Positions 55,183 through 64,000 of a DNA stretch of 64,000 bases are shown here, piece after piece. Both the position numbers and the translations under genes were made by a program. Under the pieces are notes generated by a model. The model was not told the DNA's origin. It did no database searches and was given only the letters and a program-made list of their open reading frames with translations. The DNA comes from Pseudomonas putida. Lineage in GTDB: Bacteria; Pseudomonadota; Gammaproteobacteria; Pseudomonadales; Pseudomonadaceae. Numbering within the stretch: position 1 is the stretch's first letter; the number at the start of each line of letters is the position of its first letter. The stretch spans positions 5,472,501 to 5,536,500 of the forward strand of contig NZ_CP109603.1 of the NCBI RefSeq assembly GCF_025905425.1, read 5' to 3'.

Positions 55183-55185
55183 TTT

Positions 55186-56544
55186 ATGAGTAACAACCTC
55201 GACCAGCTCACCGATTGGTTGAAAGAGCACAAGATCACCGAAGTCGAATGCATGATCAGTGACCTGACCGGCATCACGCGGGGCAAGATCTCGCCGACCA
55301 ACAAGTTCATCGCCGAAAAAGGCATGCGCCTGCCCGAGAGCGTGCTGCTGCAGACCGTCACGGGCGACTACGTCGACGACGACATCTATTACGAACTGCT
55401 CGACCCGGCCGACATCGACATGATCTGCCGCCCCGACGAAGACGCCGTGTTCCTGGTGCCCTGGGCCATCGAGCCGACGGCGCAGGTGATCCACGACACC
55501 TACGACAAGAAGGGCAACCCGGTCGAACTGTCGCCGCGCAACGTGTTGAAGAAAGTGCTCAAGCTCTACACCGACAAAGGCTGGCAGCCGATCGTCGCGC
55601 CAGAGATGGAGTTCTACCTGACCAAGCGTAGCGAAGACCCGGACTTCCCGCTGCAGCCGCCGGTAGGCCGCTCGGGCCGCCCGGAAACTGGGCGGCAGTC
55701 GTTCTCGATCGAGGCCGCCAACGAATTCGACCCGCTGTTCGAGGACGTCTATGACTGGTGCGAACTGCAACAGCTGGACCTCGACACGCTGATCCACGAA
55801 GACGGCACGGCGCAGATGGAGATCAACTTCCGTCACGGCAACGCGCTGCACCTGGCCGACCAGATTTTGGTGTTCAAGCGCACCATGCGCGAGGCCGCGC
55901 TCAAGCACAACGTGGCCGCGACATTCATGGCCAAGCCCATGACCGGCGAGCCGGGCAGTGCCATGCACCTGCACCAGAGCGTGATCGACGTGGCCACCGG
56001 CAAGAACATCTTCAGCAACGAAGACGGCAGCATGAGCGAGCTGTTCCTGCACCACATCGGTGGCCTGCAGAAGTTCATCCCTGAGGCGCTGCCGCTGTTC
56101 GCCCCCAACGTCAACTCGTTCCGCCGCTTCCTGCCCGACACCTCGGCGCCAGTAAACGTCGAATGGGGCGAGGAGAACCGCACCGTCGGCCTGCGCGTGC
56201 CGGATGCCGGCCCACAAAACCGCCGGGTCGAGAACCGCCTGCCGGGCGCCGATGCCAACCCTTACCTGGCCATCGCCGCCAGCCTGCTGTGCGGCTACAT
56301 CGGCATGGTCGAAGGCATCGAGGCCAGCGCACCGGTGCAGGGCCGCGGTTATGAGCGCCGCAACCTGCGCCTGCCGCTGACCATTGAAGACGCCCTGGAA
56401 CGCATGGAAATCAGCCGCGCGCTGGTCCAGTACCTGGGCAAGAAGTTCATCACCGGCTACGTCGCCACCAAACGCGCCGAGCACGAAAACTTCAAACGCG
56501 TCATCAGTTCCTGGGAGCGTGAGTTCCTGCTGTTTGCTGTCTGA
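55186..56544 (+). CDS. spuB: Gamma-glutamylpolyamine synthetase SpuB (glutamine synthetase-like)
   Basis: This 452-residue member of the glutamine synthetase family starts QLTDWLKEHKITEVECMISD and reads TGITRGKISPTNKFIAEKGM, closely like SpuB of P. aeruginosa. Catalytic segments include VAPEMEFYLTKR, DGTAQMEINFRHGNAL and GSAMHLHQSVIDVATGKNIF; the C-terminal GADANPYLAIAASLLCGYIG is intact. It acts with SpuI in polyamine glutamylation. spuC follows 48 bp later. The start is placed at the ATG after the palindromic ribosome site. Confidence 0.92.
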   Translation: MSNNLDQLTDWLKEHKITEVECMISDLTGITRGKISPTNKFIAEKGMRLPESVLLQTVTGDYVDDDIYYELLDPADIDMICRPDEDAVFLVPWAIEPTAQVIHDTYDKKGNPVELSPRNVLKKVLKLYTDKGWQPIVAPEMEFYLTKRSEDPDFPLQPPVGRSGRPETGRQSFSIEAANEFDPLFEDVYDWCELQQLDLDTLIHEDGTAQMEINFRHGNALHLADQILVFKRTMREAALKHNVAATFMAKPMTGEPGSAMHLHQSVIDVATGKNIFSNEDGSMSELFLHHIGGLQKFIPEALPLFAPNVNSFRRFLPDTSAPVNVEWGEENRTVGLRVPDAGPQNRRVENRLPGADANPYLAIAASLLCGYIGMVEGIEASAPVQGRGYERRNLRLPLTIEDALERMEISRALVQYLGKKFITGYVATKRAEHENFKRVISSWEREFLLFAV

Positions 56545-56592
56545 TCAACCCTGGTGCCGCAGGAGCGCGGCTGTCGGATAACGGAGAAGCAC

Positions 56593-57954
56593 ATGAGCGT
56601 CAAAAACCCGCAAACCCGTGAATGGCAAACCCTGAGCGGCGAGCACCACCTCGCACCCTTCAGCGACTACAAACAGCTGAAGGCGAAGGGGCCGCGCATC
56701 ATCACCAAGGCCCAGGGCGTGCATTTGTGGGACAGCGAGGGGAACAAGATCCTCGACGGCATGGCCGGCCTGTGGTGCGTGGCCGTCGGTTACGGTCGTG
56801 AAGAGCTGGTGCAGGCTGCCGAAAAGCAGATGCGCGAGCTGCCGTACTACAACCTGTTCTTCCAGACCGCTCACCCGCCAGCACTGGAGCTGGCCAAGGC
56901 GATCACCGACGTCGCGCCCGACGGCATGACCCATGTGTTCTTCACCGGCTCCGGCTCCGAAGGTAACGACACCGTGCTGCGCATGGTCCGTCACTACTGG
57001 GCGCTCAAGGGTAAACCGCATAAGCAGACCATCATCGGCCGCATCAACGGCTACCACGGCTCCACCTTCGCCGGTGCGTGCCTGGGTGGCATGAGTGGCA
57101 TGCACGAGCAGGGCGGCCTGCCGATCCCGGGCATCGTGCACATCCCGCAGCCGTACTGGTTCGGCGAGGGCGGCGACATGAGCCCAGACGAATTCGGTGT
57201 GTGGGCTGCCGAGCAACTGGAGAAGAAAATCCTCGAAGTCGGCGAAGACAATGTCGCCGCCTTCATCGCCGAGCCGATCCAGGGCGCCGGCGGGGTGATC
57301 ATTCCGCCAGAAACCTACTGGCCGAAGATCAAAGAGATCCTCGCCAAGTACGACATCCTGTTCGTGGCCGACGAAGTCATCTGCGGTTTCGGCCGCACCG
57401 GCGAGTGGTTCGGCTCCGACTACTACGACCTCAAGCCAGACCTGATGACCATCGCCAAGGGCCTGACCTCCGGTTACATCCCCATGGGCGGTGTGATCGT
57501 GCGTGACACCGTGGCCAAGGTGATCAGCGAAGGCGGCGACTTCAACCACGGCTTCACCTATTCCGGGCACCCGGTCGCGGCCGCGGTGGGCCTGGAAAAC
57601 CTGCGCATTCTGCGCGACGAGCACATCGTCGAGCAGGCGCGCACGGAAGCGGCACCGTATTTGCAAAAGCGTTTGCGTGAGCTGCAAGACCACCCGCTGG
57701 TGGGTGAGGTACGCGGCCTGGGCCTGCTCGGCGCAATCGAGCTGGTCAAGGACAAAGCGACCCGCAGCCGTTACGAAGGCAAAGGCGTGGGCATGATCTG
57801 CCGCAACTTCTGCTTCGAGAACGGCCTGATCATGCGTGCGGTGGGTGACACCATGATCATCGCGCCGCCACTGGTGATCAGCCATGCAGAGATCGACGAG
57901 CTGGTGGAAAAGGCGCGTAAGTGCCTCGACCTGACCCTCGAAGCGATCAGATGA
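56593..57954 (+). CDS. spuC: Polyamine (putrescine)-pyruvate aminotransferase SpuC
   Basis: SpuC is a class III PLP aminotransferase that transfers amino groups from putrescine and related amines to pyruvate. At 453 residues, the PLP lysine is Lys289 (MTIAKGLTSGYIPMGG), with Asp260 (LFVADEVICGFGRTG) binding the PLP pyridine. The N-terminal 40 residues include the substrate-lid region typical of this group. I chose the ATG at 56593 because it follows GGAG; the in-frame upstream start lies in the spuB-spuC gap. A long stem-loop follows before spuD. Confidence 0.92.
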   Translation: MSVKNPQTREWQTLSGEHHLAPFSDYKQLKAKGPRIITKAQGVHLWDSEGNKILDGMAGLWCVAVGYGREELVQAAEKQMRELPYYNLFFQTAHPPALELAKAITDVAPDGMTHVFFTGSGSEGNDTVLRMVRHYWALKGKPHKQTIIGRINGYHGSTFAGACLGGMSGMHEQGGLPIPGIVHIPQPYWFGEGGDMSPDEFGVWAAEQLEKKILEVGEDNVAAFIAEPIQGAGGVIIPPETYWPKIKEILAKYDILFVADEVICGFGRTGEWFGSDYYDLKPDLMTIAKGLTSGYIPMGGVIVRDTVAKVISEGGDFNHGFTYSGHPVAAAVGLENLRILRDEHIVEQARTEAAPYLQKRLRELQDHPLVGEVRGLGLLGAIELVKDKATRSRYEGKGVGMICRNFCFENGLIMRAVGDTMIIAPPLVISHAEIDELVEKARKCLDLTLEAIR

Positions 57955-57987
57955 GCACCTGCTAGGCTAGCGTTGTGACATTAGTTG

Positions 57988-58027
57988 GTTACAAGGGGCT
58001 GCTTTCCTTGAAACAGCGCCTTGTAAC
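57988..58027 (+). promoter_or_regulatory. Stem-loop between spuC and spuD
   Basis: GTTACAAGG (57988-57996) pairs perfectly with CCTTGTAAC (58019-58027), and the inside pairs further (GCTGCTTT near AAACAGC). No T run follows, so it is unlikely to be a simple terminator; it could be an mRNA-stabilising or processing element, which would set binding protein levels apart from the enzymes. Confidence 0.6.
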
Positions 58028-58124
58028 TTGCCAGACTAGCGGCTGTTTCAGTCGCCCGACGCGTGTACTACGGGACCTGGCAGCTGAACGGATGGCTAAT
58101 CAAAAAAAATCTGGAGCATGACGC

Positions 58125-59222
58125 ATGAAGAAAATGGGCAAGACGTTGCTGGCCGCCGCCCTGATGGGTGCCATGGCGACCGCTGTTCAGGCTGAAGACA
58201 AGGTATTGAACGTCTACAACTGGTCGGATTACATCGCTCCGGACACCATCGCCAAGTTCGAGAAGCAGTCTGGCATCAAGGTCAAGTACGACGTATTCGA
58301 CAGCAACGAAACCCTCGAAGCCAAACTGCTGGCGGGCAAGTCGGGCTATGACATCGTCGTGCCGTCCAACAACTTCCTGGCCAAGCAGATCAAGGCTGGC
58401 GTGTACGAGGAACTGGACCGTTCCAAACTGCCGAACTGGAAGAACCTCGACCCCGACCTGCTCAAGGCCGTTGGCGATGCCAGCGACAAGGACAACAAGC
58501 ACGCCTTCCCGTACATGTGGGGCTCCATCGGCATTGGCTACAACCCAGAGAAAGTCAAGGCCGCGCTGGGCGTGGACAAGATCGATTCGTGGGACGTGGT
58601 GTTCAAGCCTGAGAACATCGCCAAGCTCAAGAGCTGCGGCGTAAGCTTCCTCGACGCCCCGACCGAAATGCTGCCGGCCGCGCTGCACTACCTCGGCCTG
58701 CCAAGCAATAGCACCAAGAAGGAAGACCTGAAGGCCGCTGAGGACCTGTTCCTCAAAATCCGTCCTTCGATCACCTACTTCCACTCGTCCAAGTACATCG
58801 GCGACATGGCCAACGGCGACATCTGCGTGGCCGTCGGTTACTCGGGTGACCTGGAGCAGTCCAAGGCCCGCGCCCACGAAGCCGGCGACAAGGTCAAAGT
58901 GGACTACGTCATTCCCAAAGAAGGTGCCGGTACCTTCTACGACATGGTCGCCATCCCGAAAGATGCCGAGCATAAAGACGCTGCCTACCAGTTCATGGAC
59001 TTCCTGATGCAGCCAGAAATCATGGCTGAAATCACCAACGCCGTGCGCTTCCCGAACGGCAACGCTGCTGCCACCCCGTTCGTGGACAAGGACATCACCA
59101 GCGACCCGAGCATCTACCCGCCTGCCGAAGTGAAGAAGCAGCTGTACGCGATTGCTGCGCCTGACGCTTCTGTGCAGCGTGTGATTACCCGCAGCTGGAC
59201 CAAGATCAAGTCGGGCAAGTAA
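58125..59222 (+). CDS. spuD: Polyamine-binding periplasmic protein SpuD (putrescine type)
   Basis: This 365-residue protein has a signal peptide ([22 protein letters not shown]) and the PotF-type fold: [51 protein letters not shown] segment, and the [18 protein letters not shown] region. It is one of two adjacent binding proteins. In P. aeruginosa SpuD prefers putrescine. The ATG follows GGAG. It is the first of the five transporter genes. Confidence 0.92.
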   Translation: MKKMGKTLLAAALMGAMATAVQAEDKVLNVYNWSDYIAPDTIAKFEKQSGIKVKYDVFDSNETLEAKLLAGKSGYDIVVPSNNFLAKQIKAGVYEELDRSKLPNWKNLDPDLLKAVGDASDKDNKHAFPYMWGSIGIGYNPEKVKAALGVDKIDSWDVVFKPENIAKLKSCGVSFLDAPTEMLPAALHYLGLPSNSTKKEDLKAAEDLFLKIRPSITYFHSSKYIGDMANGDICVAVGYSGDLEQSKARAHEAGDKVKVDYVIPKEGAGTFYDMVAIPKDAEHKDAAYQFMDFLMQPEIMAEITNAVRFPNGNAAATPFVDKDITSDPSIYPPAEVKKQLYAIAAPDASVQRVITRSWTKIKSGK

Positions 59223-59312
59223 GCCTGATGCGAGGCCCTCTGGGCCGGGGTTGCCCGGCCCAGAGGCGGTGAAAGGCAATTGATGATTGCGGCATCGAAG
59301 CTGCGAAGGTAA

Positions 59313-60476
<1,164 letters not shown>

Positions 60477-60548
60477 CCATCCAGGCCCGCCGCGGCCCCC
60501 TGCAGAACAGGTTGCGCGGGTACACAAATCTTGTTGGGAGTTTCACTC

Positions 60549-61691
60549 ATGGCAGTTGCCTCCGGTGCCTATAAGAAAGCCCTCGAGGGTGGCCAGCAAC
60601 CCAAGCAGGTGCTGGTCAAGATCGACCGGGTCACGAAAAAGTTCGACGAAACGGTAGCGGTGGACGATGTGTCCCTGGAAATCCGCAAGGGCGAGATCTT
60701 CGCCCTGCTGGGTGGCTCCGGCTCCGGCAAATCGACCTTGCTGCGTATGCTGGCCGGTTTCGAGCGTCCGACCGAAGGGCGGATCATGCTCGATGGCGTC
60801 GACATCACCGACATGCCGCCCTATGAGCGGCCGATCAACATGATGTTCCAGTCCTACGCGCTGTTCCCGCACATGACCGTGGCGCAGAACATCGCCTTCG
60901 GCCTGCAGCAGGACAAGCTGCCCAAGGCCGACATCGACGCCCGTGTGGCCGAGATGCTCAAGCTGGTGCACATGACCCAGTACGCCAAGCGCAAGCCGCA
61001 CCAGCTTTCGGGTGGCCAGCGTCAGCGTGTGGCCCTGGCCCGCTCGCTGGCCAAACGCCCGAAACTGCTGTTGCTTGATGAGCCAATGGGCGCTCTGGAC
61101 AAAAAGCTGCGTTCGCAAATGCAGCTTGAACTGGTGGAAATCATTGAGCGCGTGGGTGTGACCTGCGTGATGGTGACCCACGACCAGGAAGAGGCCATGA
61201 CCATGGCCCAGCGCATCGCCATCATGCACCTGGGTTGGATCGCCCAGATCGGCTCGCCGGTGGATATCTACGAGACCCCGACCAGCCGCCTGGTGTGCGA
61301 GTTCATCGGCAACGTCAACCTGTTCGAGGGTGAAGTGGTCGACGACGCCGAAGGCCACGCGATCATTGCCAGCCCAGAACTTGAGCGCAAGATCTACGTC
61401 GGCCACGGCATCACCACCTCGGTCGAAGACAAGCACATCACCTACGCGCTGCGCCCGGAGAAAATGCTGGTCACCACCCAACAGCCGACCTGCGAGCACA
61501 ACTGGTCGCGCGGCAAGGTCCACGACATTGCCTACCTGGGTGGCCACTCGGTGTTCTACGTCGAGCTGCCGAGCGGCAAGGTAGTGCAGTCGTTCGTCGC
61601 CAACGCCGAGCGCCAGGGCACCCGTCCGACCTGGGGCGATGAAGTGTACGTGTGGTGGGAAGACGACAGCGGCGTGGTACTGCGGTCATGA
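60549..61691 (+). CDS. spuF: Polyamine ABC transporter ATPase SpuF (PotG-like)
   Basis: The 380-residue ATPase has Walker A GGSGSGKST, the signature LSGGQRQRVALARSL, Walker B LLLLDEPMGALD, and a C-terminal regulatory TOBE-type domain (about 260-380, YALRPEKMLV). The ATG at 60549 follows TGGGAG. Its stop overlaps spuG as ATGA. It powers import through SpuG and SpuH. Confidence 0.94.
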   Translation: MAVASGAYKKALEGGQQPKQVLVKIDRVTKKFDETVAVDDVSLEIRKGEIFALLGGSGSGKSTLLRMLAGFERPTEGRIMLDGVDITDMPPYERPINMMFQSYALFPHMTVAQNIAFGLQQDKLPKADIDARVAEMLKLVHMTQYAKRKPHQLSGGQRQRVALARSLAKRPKLLLLDEPMGALDKKLRSQMQLELVEIIERVGVTCVMVTHDQEEAMTMAQRIAIMHLGWIAQIGSPVDIYETPTSRLVCEFIGNVNLFEGEVVDDAEGHAIIASPELERKIYVGHGITTSVEDKHITYALRPEKMLVTTQQPTCEHNWSRGKVHDIAYLGGHSVFYVELPSGKVVQSFVANAERQGTRPTWGDEVYVWWEDDSGVVLRS

Positions 61692-62608
61692 AACTGCGCA
61701 AGCTCAAGCGAGCCTTCCAGCGCTTGACCCCGGAGGGGCGGCACCTGGTGATCGGCGTGCCGTTCATCTGGCTGTTCCTGTTCTTCATGCTGCCGTTCTT
61801 CATCGTGTTGAAGATCAGCTTCGCCGAAGCCGACGTGGCGATCCCGCCGTATACCGAGATCTACAGCTACGTCGAAGACAAGATCCAGCTGGTGCTCAAC
61901 CTGGCCAACTACGGCCTGTTGACCGAAGACGAGCTGTACATCTCGGCCTACCTGGGCTCGTTGAAGATGGCCTTCTTCAGCACCTTGTTGTGCCTGTTGA
62001 TCGGCTACCCGATGGCCTATTCCATCGCCAACGCCCGCAAAGAGTCGCAGACCGTTCTGCTGCTGCTGATCATGATGCCGACCTGGACGGCGATCCTGAT
62101 CCGCGTCTACGCCTGGATGGGCATCCTCAGCAACAACGGGCTGCTTAACAGCTTCCTGATGTGGCTGGGGCTGATCGACCAGCCATTGCAGATCCTCAAT
62201 ACCAACCTGGCGGTGTACATCGGCGTGGTCTATTCGTACCTGCCGTTCATGATCCTGCCGCTCTATGCCAACCTGGTGAAGCACGACCCGAGCCTGTTGG
62301 AAGCCGCATCGGACCTGGGTTCGAGCACCTTCAACAGCTTCTGGAAGATCACCGTGCCGCTGTCGAAAAACGGCATCATCGCCGGCTGCATGCTGGTGTT
62401 CATCCCGGTGGTGGGTGAGTTCGTGATCCCAGAACTGCTGGGCGGCCCGGAAACGCTAATGATCGGTAAGGTGCTGTGGCAAGAGTTCTTCAACAACCGT
62501 GACTGGCCGGTGGCGTCCGCGCTGGCGGTGGTGATGCTGGCGATCCTGATCGTGCCGATCCTGCTGTTCAACCGCAGCCAGGCCAAAGAAATGGAGGGCA
62601 GGGCATGA
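61688..62608 (+). CDS. spuG: Polyamine ABC transporter permease SpuG (PotH-like)
   Basis: This 306-residue permease has about six membrane segments and the cytoplasmic EAA-type loop (LLEAASDLGSSTFNSFWKITVP). The N-terminal PFIWLFLFFMLPFFIVLKISF is the first segment. I chose the ATG at 61688 because it overlaps the spuF stop; an upstream in-frame ATG lies inside spuF. It forms the membrane pair with SpuH. Confidence 0.93.
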   Translation: MKLRKLKRAFQRLTPEGRHLVIGVPFIWLFLFFMLPFFIVLKISFAEADVAIPPYTEIYSYVEDKIQLVLNLANYGLLTEDELYISAYLGSLKMAFFSTLLCLLIGYPMAYSIANARKESQTVLLLLIMMPTWTAILIRVYAWMGILSNNGLLNSFLMWLGLIDQPLQILNTNLAVYIGVVYSYLPFMILPLYANLVKHDPSLLEAASDLGSSTFNSFWKITVPLSKNGIIAGCMLVFIPVVGEFVIPELLGGPETLMIGKVLWQEFFNNRDWPVASALAVVMLAILIVPILLFNRSQAKEMEGRA

Positions 62609-63498
62609 AGCGCTTCAGTTTTTCCAAGCTGATGCTGGTGCTCGGCTTGCTGTTCATCTACCTGCCGATGCTGATCCTGGTGATCTACTCGTTCAACGCC
62701 TCCAAGCTGGTGACGGTGTGGGGTGGCTGGTCAGTCAAGTGGTACGTCGGCCTACTCGATAACACCCAGTTGATGGGGTCGGTGATGCGCTCGCTGGAAA
62801 TCGCCTGCTACACGGCGGTGGCCGCGGTGGCGCTGGGTACCCTGGCGGCCTTCGTGCTGACCCGGGTCACCCGCTTCAAGGGCCGCACGCTGTTCGGTGG
62901 CCTGGTCACCGCCCCGCTGGTGATGCCCGAAGTGATCACCGGTCTGTCGCTGTTGCTGCTGTTCGTGGCCATGGCACAGATGATCGGCTGGCCGCAGGAG
63001 CGTGGCATCGTCACCATCTGGATCGCCCACACCACGTTCTGTGCGGCGTACGTGGCGGTGGTGGTGTCGGCGCGCTTGCGTGAGCTGGACCTGTCGATCG
63101 AGGAAGCGGCGATGGACCTGGGTGCCAAGCCGTGGAAGGTGTTCTTCCTGATCACCATCCCGATGATCGCGCCATCGCTGGCGGCGGGCGGCATGATGTC
63201 GTTTGCCCTGTCGCTGGATGACCTGGTACTGGCCAGCTTCGTGTCAGGGCCAGGCTCGACCACCTTGCCGATGGAAGTGTTCTCGGCGGTGCGCCTGGGT
63301 GTGAAGCCTGAGATCAACGCCGTGGCCAGCCTGATCCTACTGTCGGTGTCGTTGGTGACCTTCATGGTCTGGTACTTCAGCCGCCGCGCTGAAGAGCACC
63401 GTCGCAAGGCGATCCAGCAGGCCATCGAAGAAGGGGCCGCGGCGAATGTGTCGCAGCCGCAGGTCAAGCGCCCGACGGCAGCTGCTGCGTCGGCCTGA
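62605..63498 (+). CDS. spuH: Polyamine ABC transporter permease SpuH (PotI-like)
   Basis: This 297-residue permease has six membrane segments (LMLVLGLLFIYLPMLILVIY first) and the EAA-type loop (IEEAAMDLGAKPWKVFFLITIP). The tail is Ala/Gln/Pro-rich and cytosolic. It overlaps spuG by 4 bp (ATGA) and ends the operon; a REP pair follows. Confidence 0.93.
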   Translation: MKRFSFSKLMLVLGLLFIYLPMLILVIYSFNASKLVTVWGGWSVKWYVGLLDNTQLMGSVMRSLEIACYTAVAAVALGTLAAFVLTRVTRFKGRTLFGGLVTAPLVMPEVITGLSLLLLFVAMAQMIGWPQERGIVTIWIAHTTFCAAYVAVVVSARLRELDLSIEEAAMDLGAKPWKVFFLITIPMIAPSLAAGGMMSFALSLDDLVLASFVSGPGSTTLPMEVFSAVRLGVKPEINAVASLILLSVSLVTFMVWYFSRRAEEHRRKAIQQAIEEGAAANVSQPQVKRPTAAAASA

Positions 63499-63518
63499 CC
63501 CAGCCTGGGGCCGCTTTG

Positions 63519-63613
63519 CGGCCCTTCGCGGGGCAAGCCCGCTCCCACAGGTACACCACAGGCCTCAGGCTTGTGGATATCCCTGTGGGAGCGGGCTTGC
63601 CCGCGAAGAGGCC
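63519..63613. repeat. Inverted pair of REP elements
   Basis: Copies at 63519-63551 and 63581-63613 face each other between spuH and the convergent ATPase gene, and probably mark both transcript ends. Confidence 0.9.
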
Positions 63614-63626
63614 AGTAAATCCTCCC

Positions 63627-64000
63627 TCAATCGGGCCAATGCCAAGCCGGTTCATCCAGCATCCCCTGCCCAACGATCATCGTCTGGCCCAGCACTTTCT
63701 CCAGCCGAATCGCATTGCACCCCTCATCCTCTTCCAACGCCGCCACCAACCGTGGCGCATGCGATACCACCCACACCTGGCACTGCTGCGAAGCCCGCCG
63801 AATCAGCCGCGCCAGCGCTGGCAGCAAATCTGGATGCAAACTGGTCTCCGGTTCGTTGAGCACCATCATGCTCGGCGGCCTGGGCGTCAGCAGTGCCGCG
63901 ACCAGTAGCAGGTAGCGCAAGGTGCCATCGGACAGTTCTGCGGCAGTCAACGGCCGCAACAGCCCCGCTTGCTGAAAACGCAGGCTGAACAGGCCACCGG
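63627..64000 (-). CDS. AAA-type ATPase (AAA_21-like), partial: 5' end beyond the window
   Basis: The visible C-terminal 124 residues belong to a stand-alone AAA ATPase. The signature-like ELSDGTLRYLLL is followed by Walker B (MMVLNEPETSLHPDLL) and the switch His (WVVSHAPRLVAAL). The Walker A and start lie beyond base 64000. It resembles AAA_21-type predicted ATPases found in many Pseudomonas. No partner gene (such as a TOPRIM or nuclease gene) is visible within this window. Confidence 0.8.
   Translation of the reverse strand, partial: GGLFSLRFQQAGLLRPLTAAELSDGTLRYLLLVAALLTPRPPSMMVLNEPETSLHPDLLPALARLIRRASQQCQVWVVSHAPRLVAALEEDEGCNAIRLEKVLGQTMIVGQGMLDEPAWHWPD

Noticed and set aside
55168..56484. 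A 438-codon open frame antisense to spuB
   Set aside because: Shadow frame with no motif; the SpuB glutamine synthetase fold is certain.

Overview
The window is a 64-kb piece of chromosome from a fluorescent Pseudomonas, most likely the P. putida group. It is GC-rich and carries P. putida-type REP palindromes (cores such as GCGGGCAAGCCCGCTCCCAC). The gene order is the conserved Pseudomonas one: sutA / xerC-dapF-lysA-lptM / cyaY-rnk-cyaA / ppk-ppx-trxA-rho-ubiD / zapA-6S-fthC / pepP-ubiH-ubiI / gcvTHP / argE-argA / spu polyamine genes. No tRNA, rRNA, CRISPR array or prophage was seen. Assignments come from reading protein motifs and from general knowledge of these families; no database search was run.

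Layout. 1-2 kb: the RNA polymerase-binding regulator SutA behind a long structured leader, then an intact 1,323-bp IS3-family element (658-1980) with 3-bp target duplications. 2-6.7 kb (minus): HAD phosphatase, XerC, DUF484, DapF, LysA and LptM, nearly contiguous. 6.9-13.7 kb: frataxin CyaY, a DUF1289 protein, Rnk, class I adenylate cyclase, a YaiI-family protein, ElbB and a sterol-desaturase-like membrane enzyme that overlaps a convergent DedA gene. 14.4-24.5 kb: polyphosphate kinase and exopolyphosphatase (convergent), thioredoxin, Rho, a HigBA-like toxin-antitoxin pair, UbiD with a ferredoxin reductase, and a ChaC-type cyclotransferase.

24.7-38.3 kb: a quinone-oxidoreductase-like enzyme, a FliL-domain protein, a three-gene ABC export system (HlyD / fused RbbA-type ATPase-permease / permease), an EVE protein, fthC, 6S RNA, ZapA and a ZapB-like coiled coil, and then the ygfB-pepP-ubiH-thioesterase-ubiI operon. 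38.4-50.4 kb: a ferric-type ABC binding protein and permease without their ATPase, the glycine cleavage genes, a DUF2388 protein, an orphan GspE-type ATPase, an ACT-like protein divergent from an Lrp regulator, and a CYTH/CHAD triphosphatase. 50.5-63.5 kb: arginine synthesis (argE, argA) and polyamine uptake and catabolism. The last group has two gamma-glutamylpolyamine synthetases, an aminotransferase and a SpuDEFGH transporter. The window ends inside an AAA ATPase gene.

How the genes work together. The spu block imports putrescine and spermidine, glutamylates them and transaminates them. gcvTHP, fthC and lipoylated GcvH belong to one-carbon metabolism. ubiD, ubiH and ubiI make ubiquinone. 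ppk and ppx set polyphosphate levels. Most of the window is core genome. The accessory or less-explained items are the IS element, the toxin-antitoxin pair, the orphan GspE-type ATPase, the orphan iron-type transporter pair, and the 574-bp control region between the two polyamine synthetase genes, which carries a sigma-54-like promoter motif and two inverted repeats. I did not find a clearly new multi-gene system.
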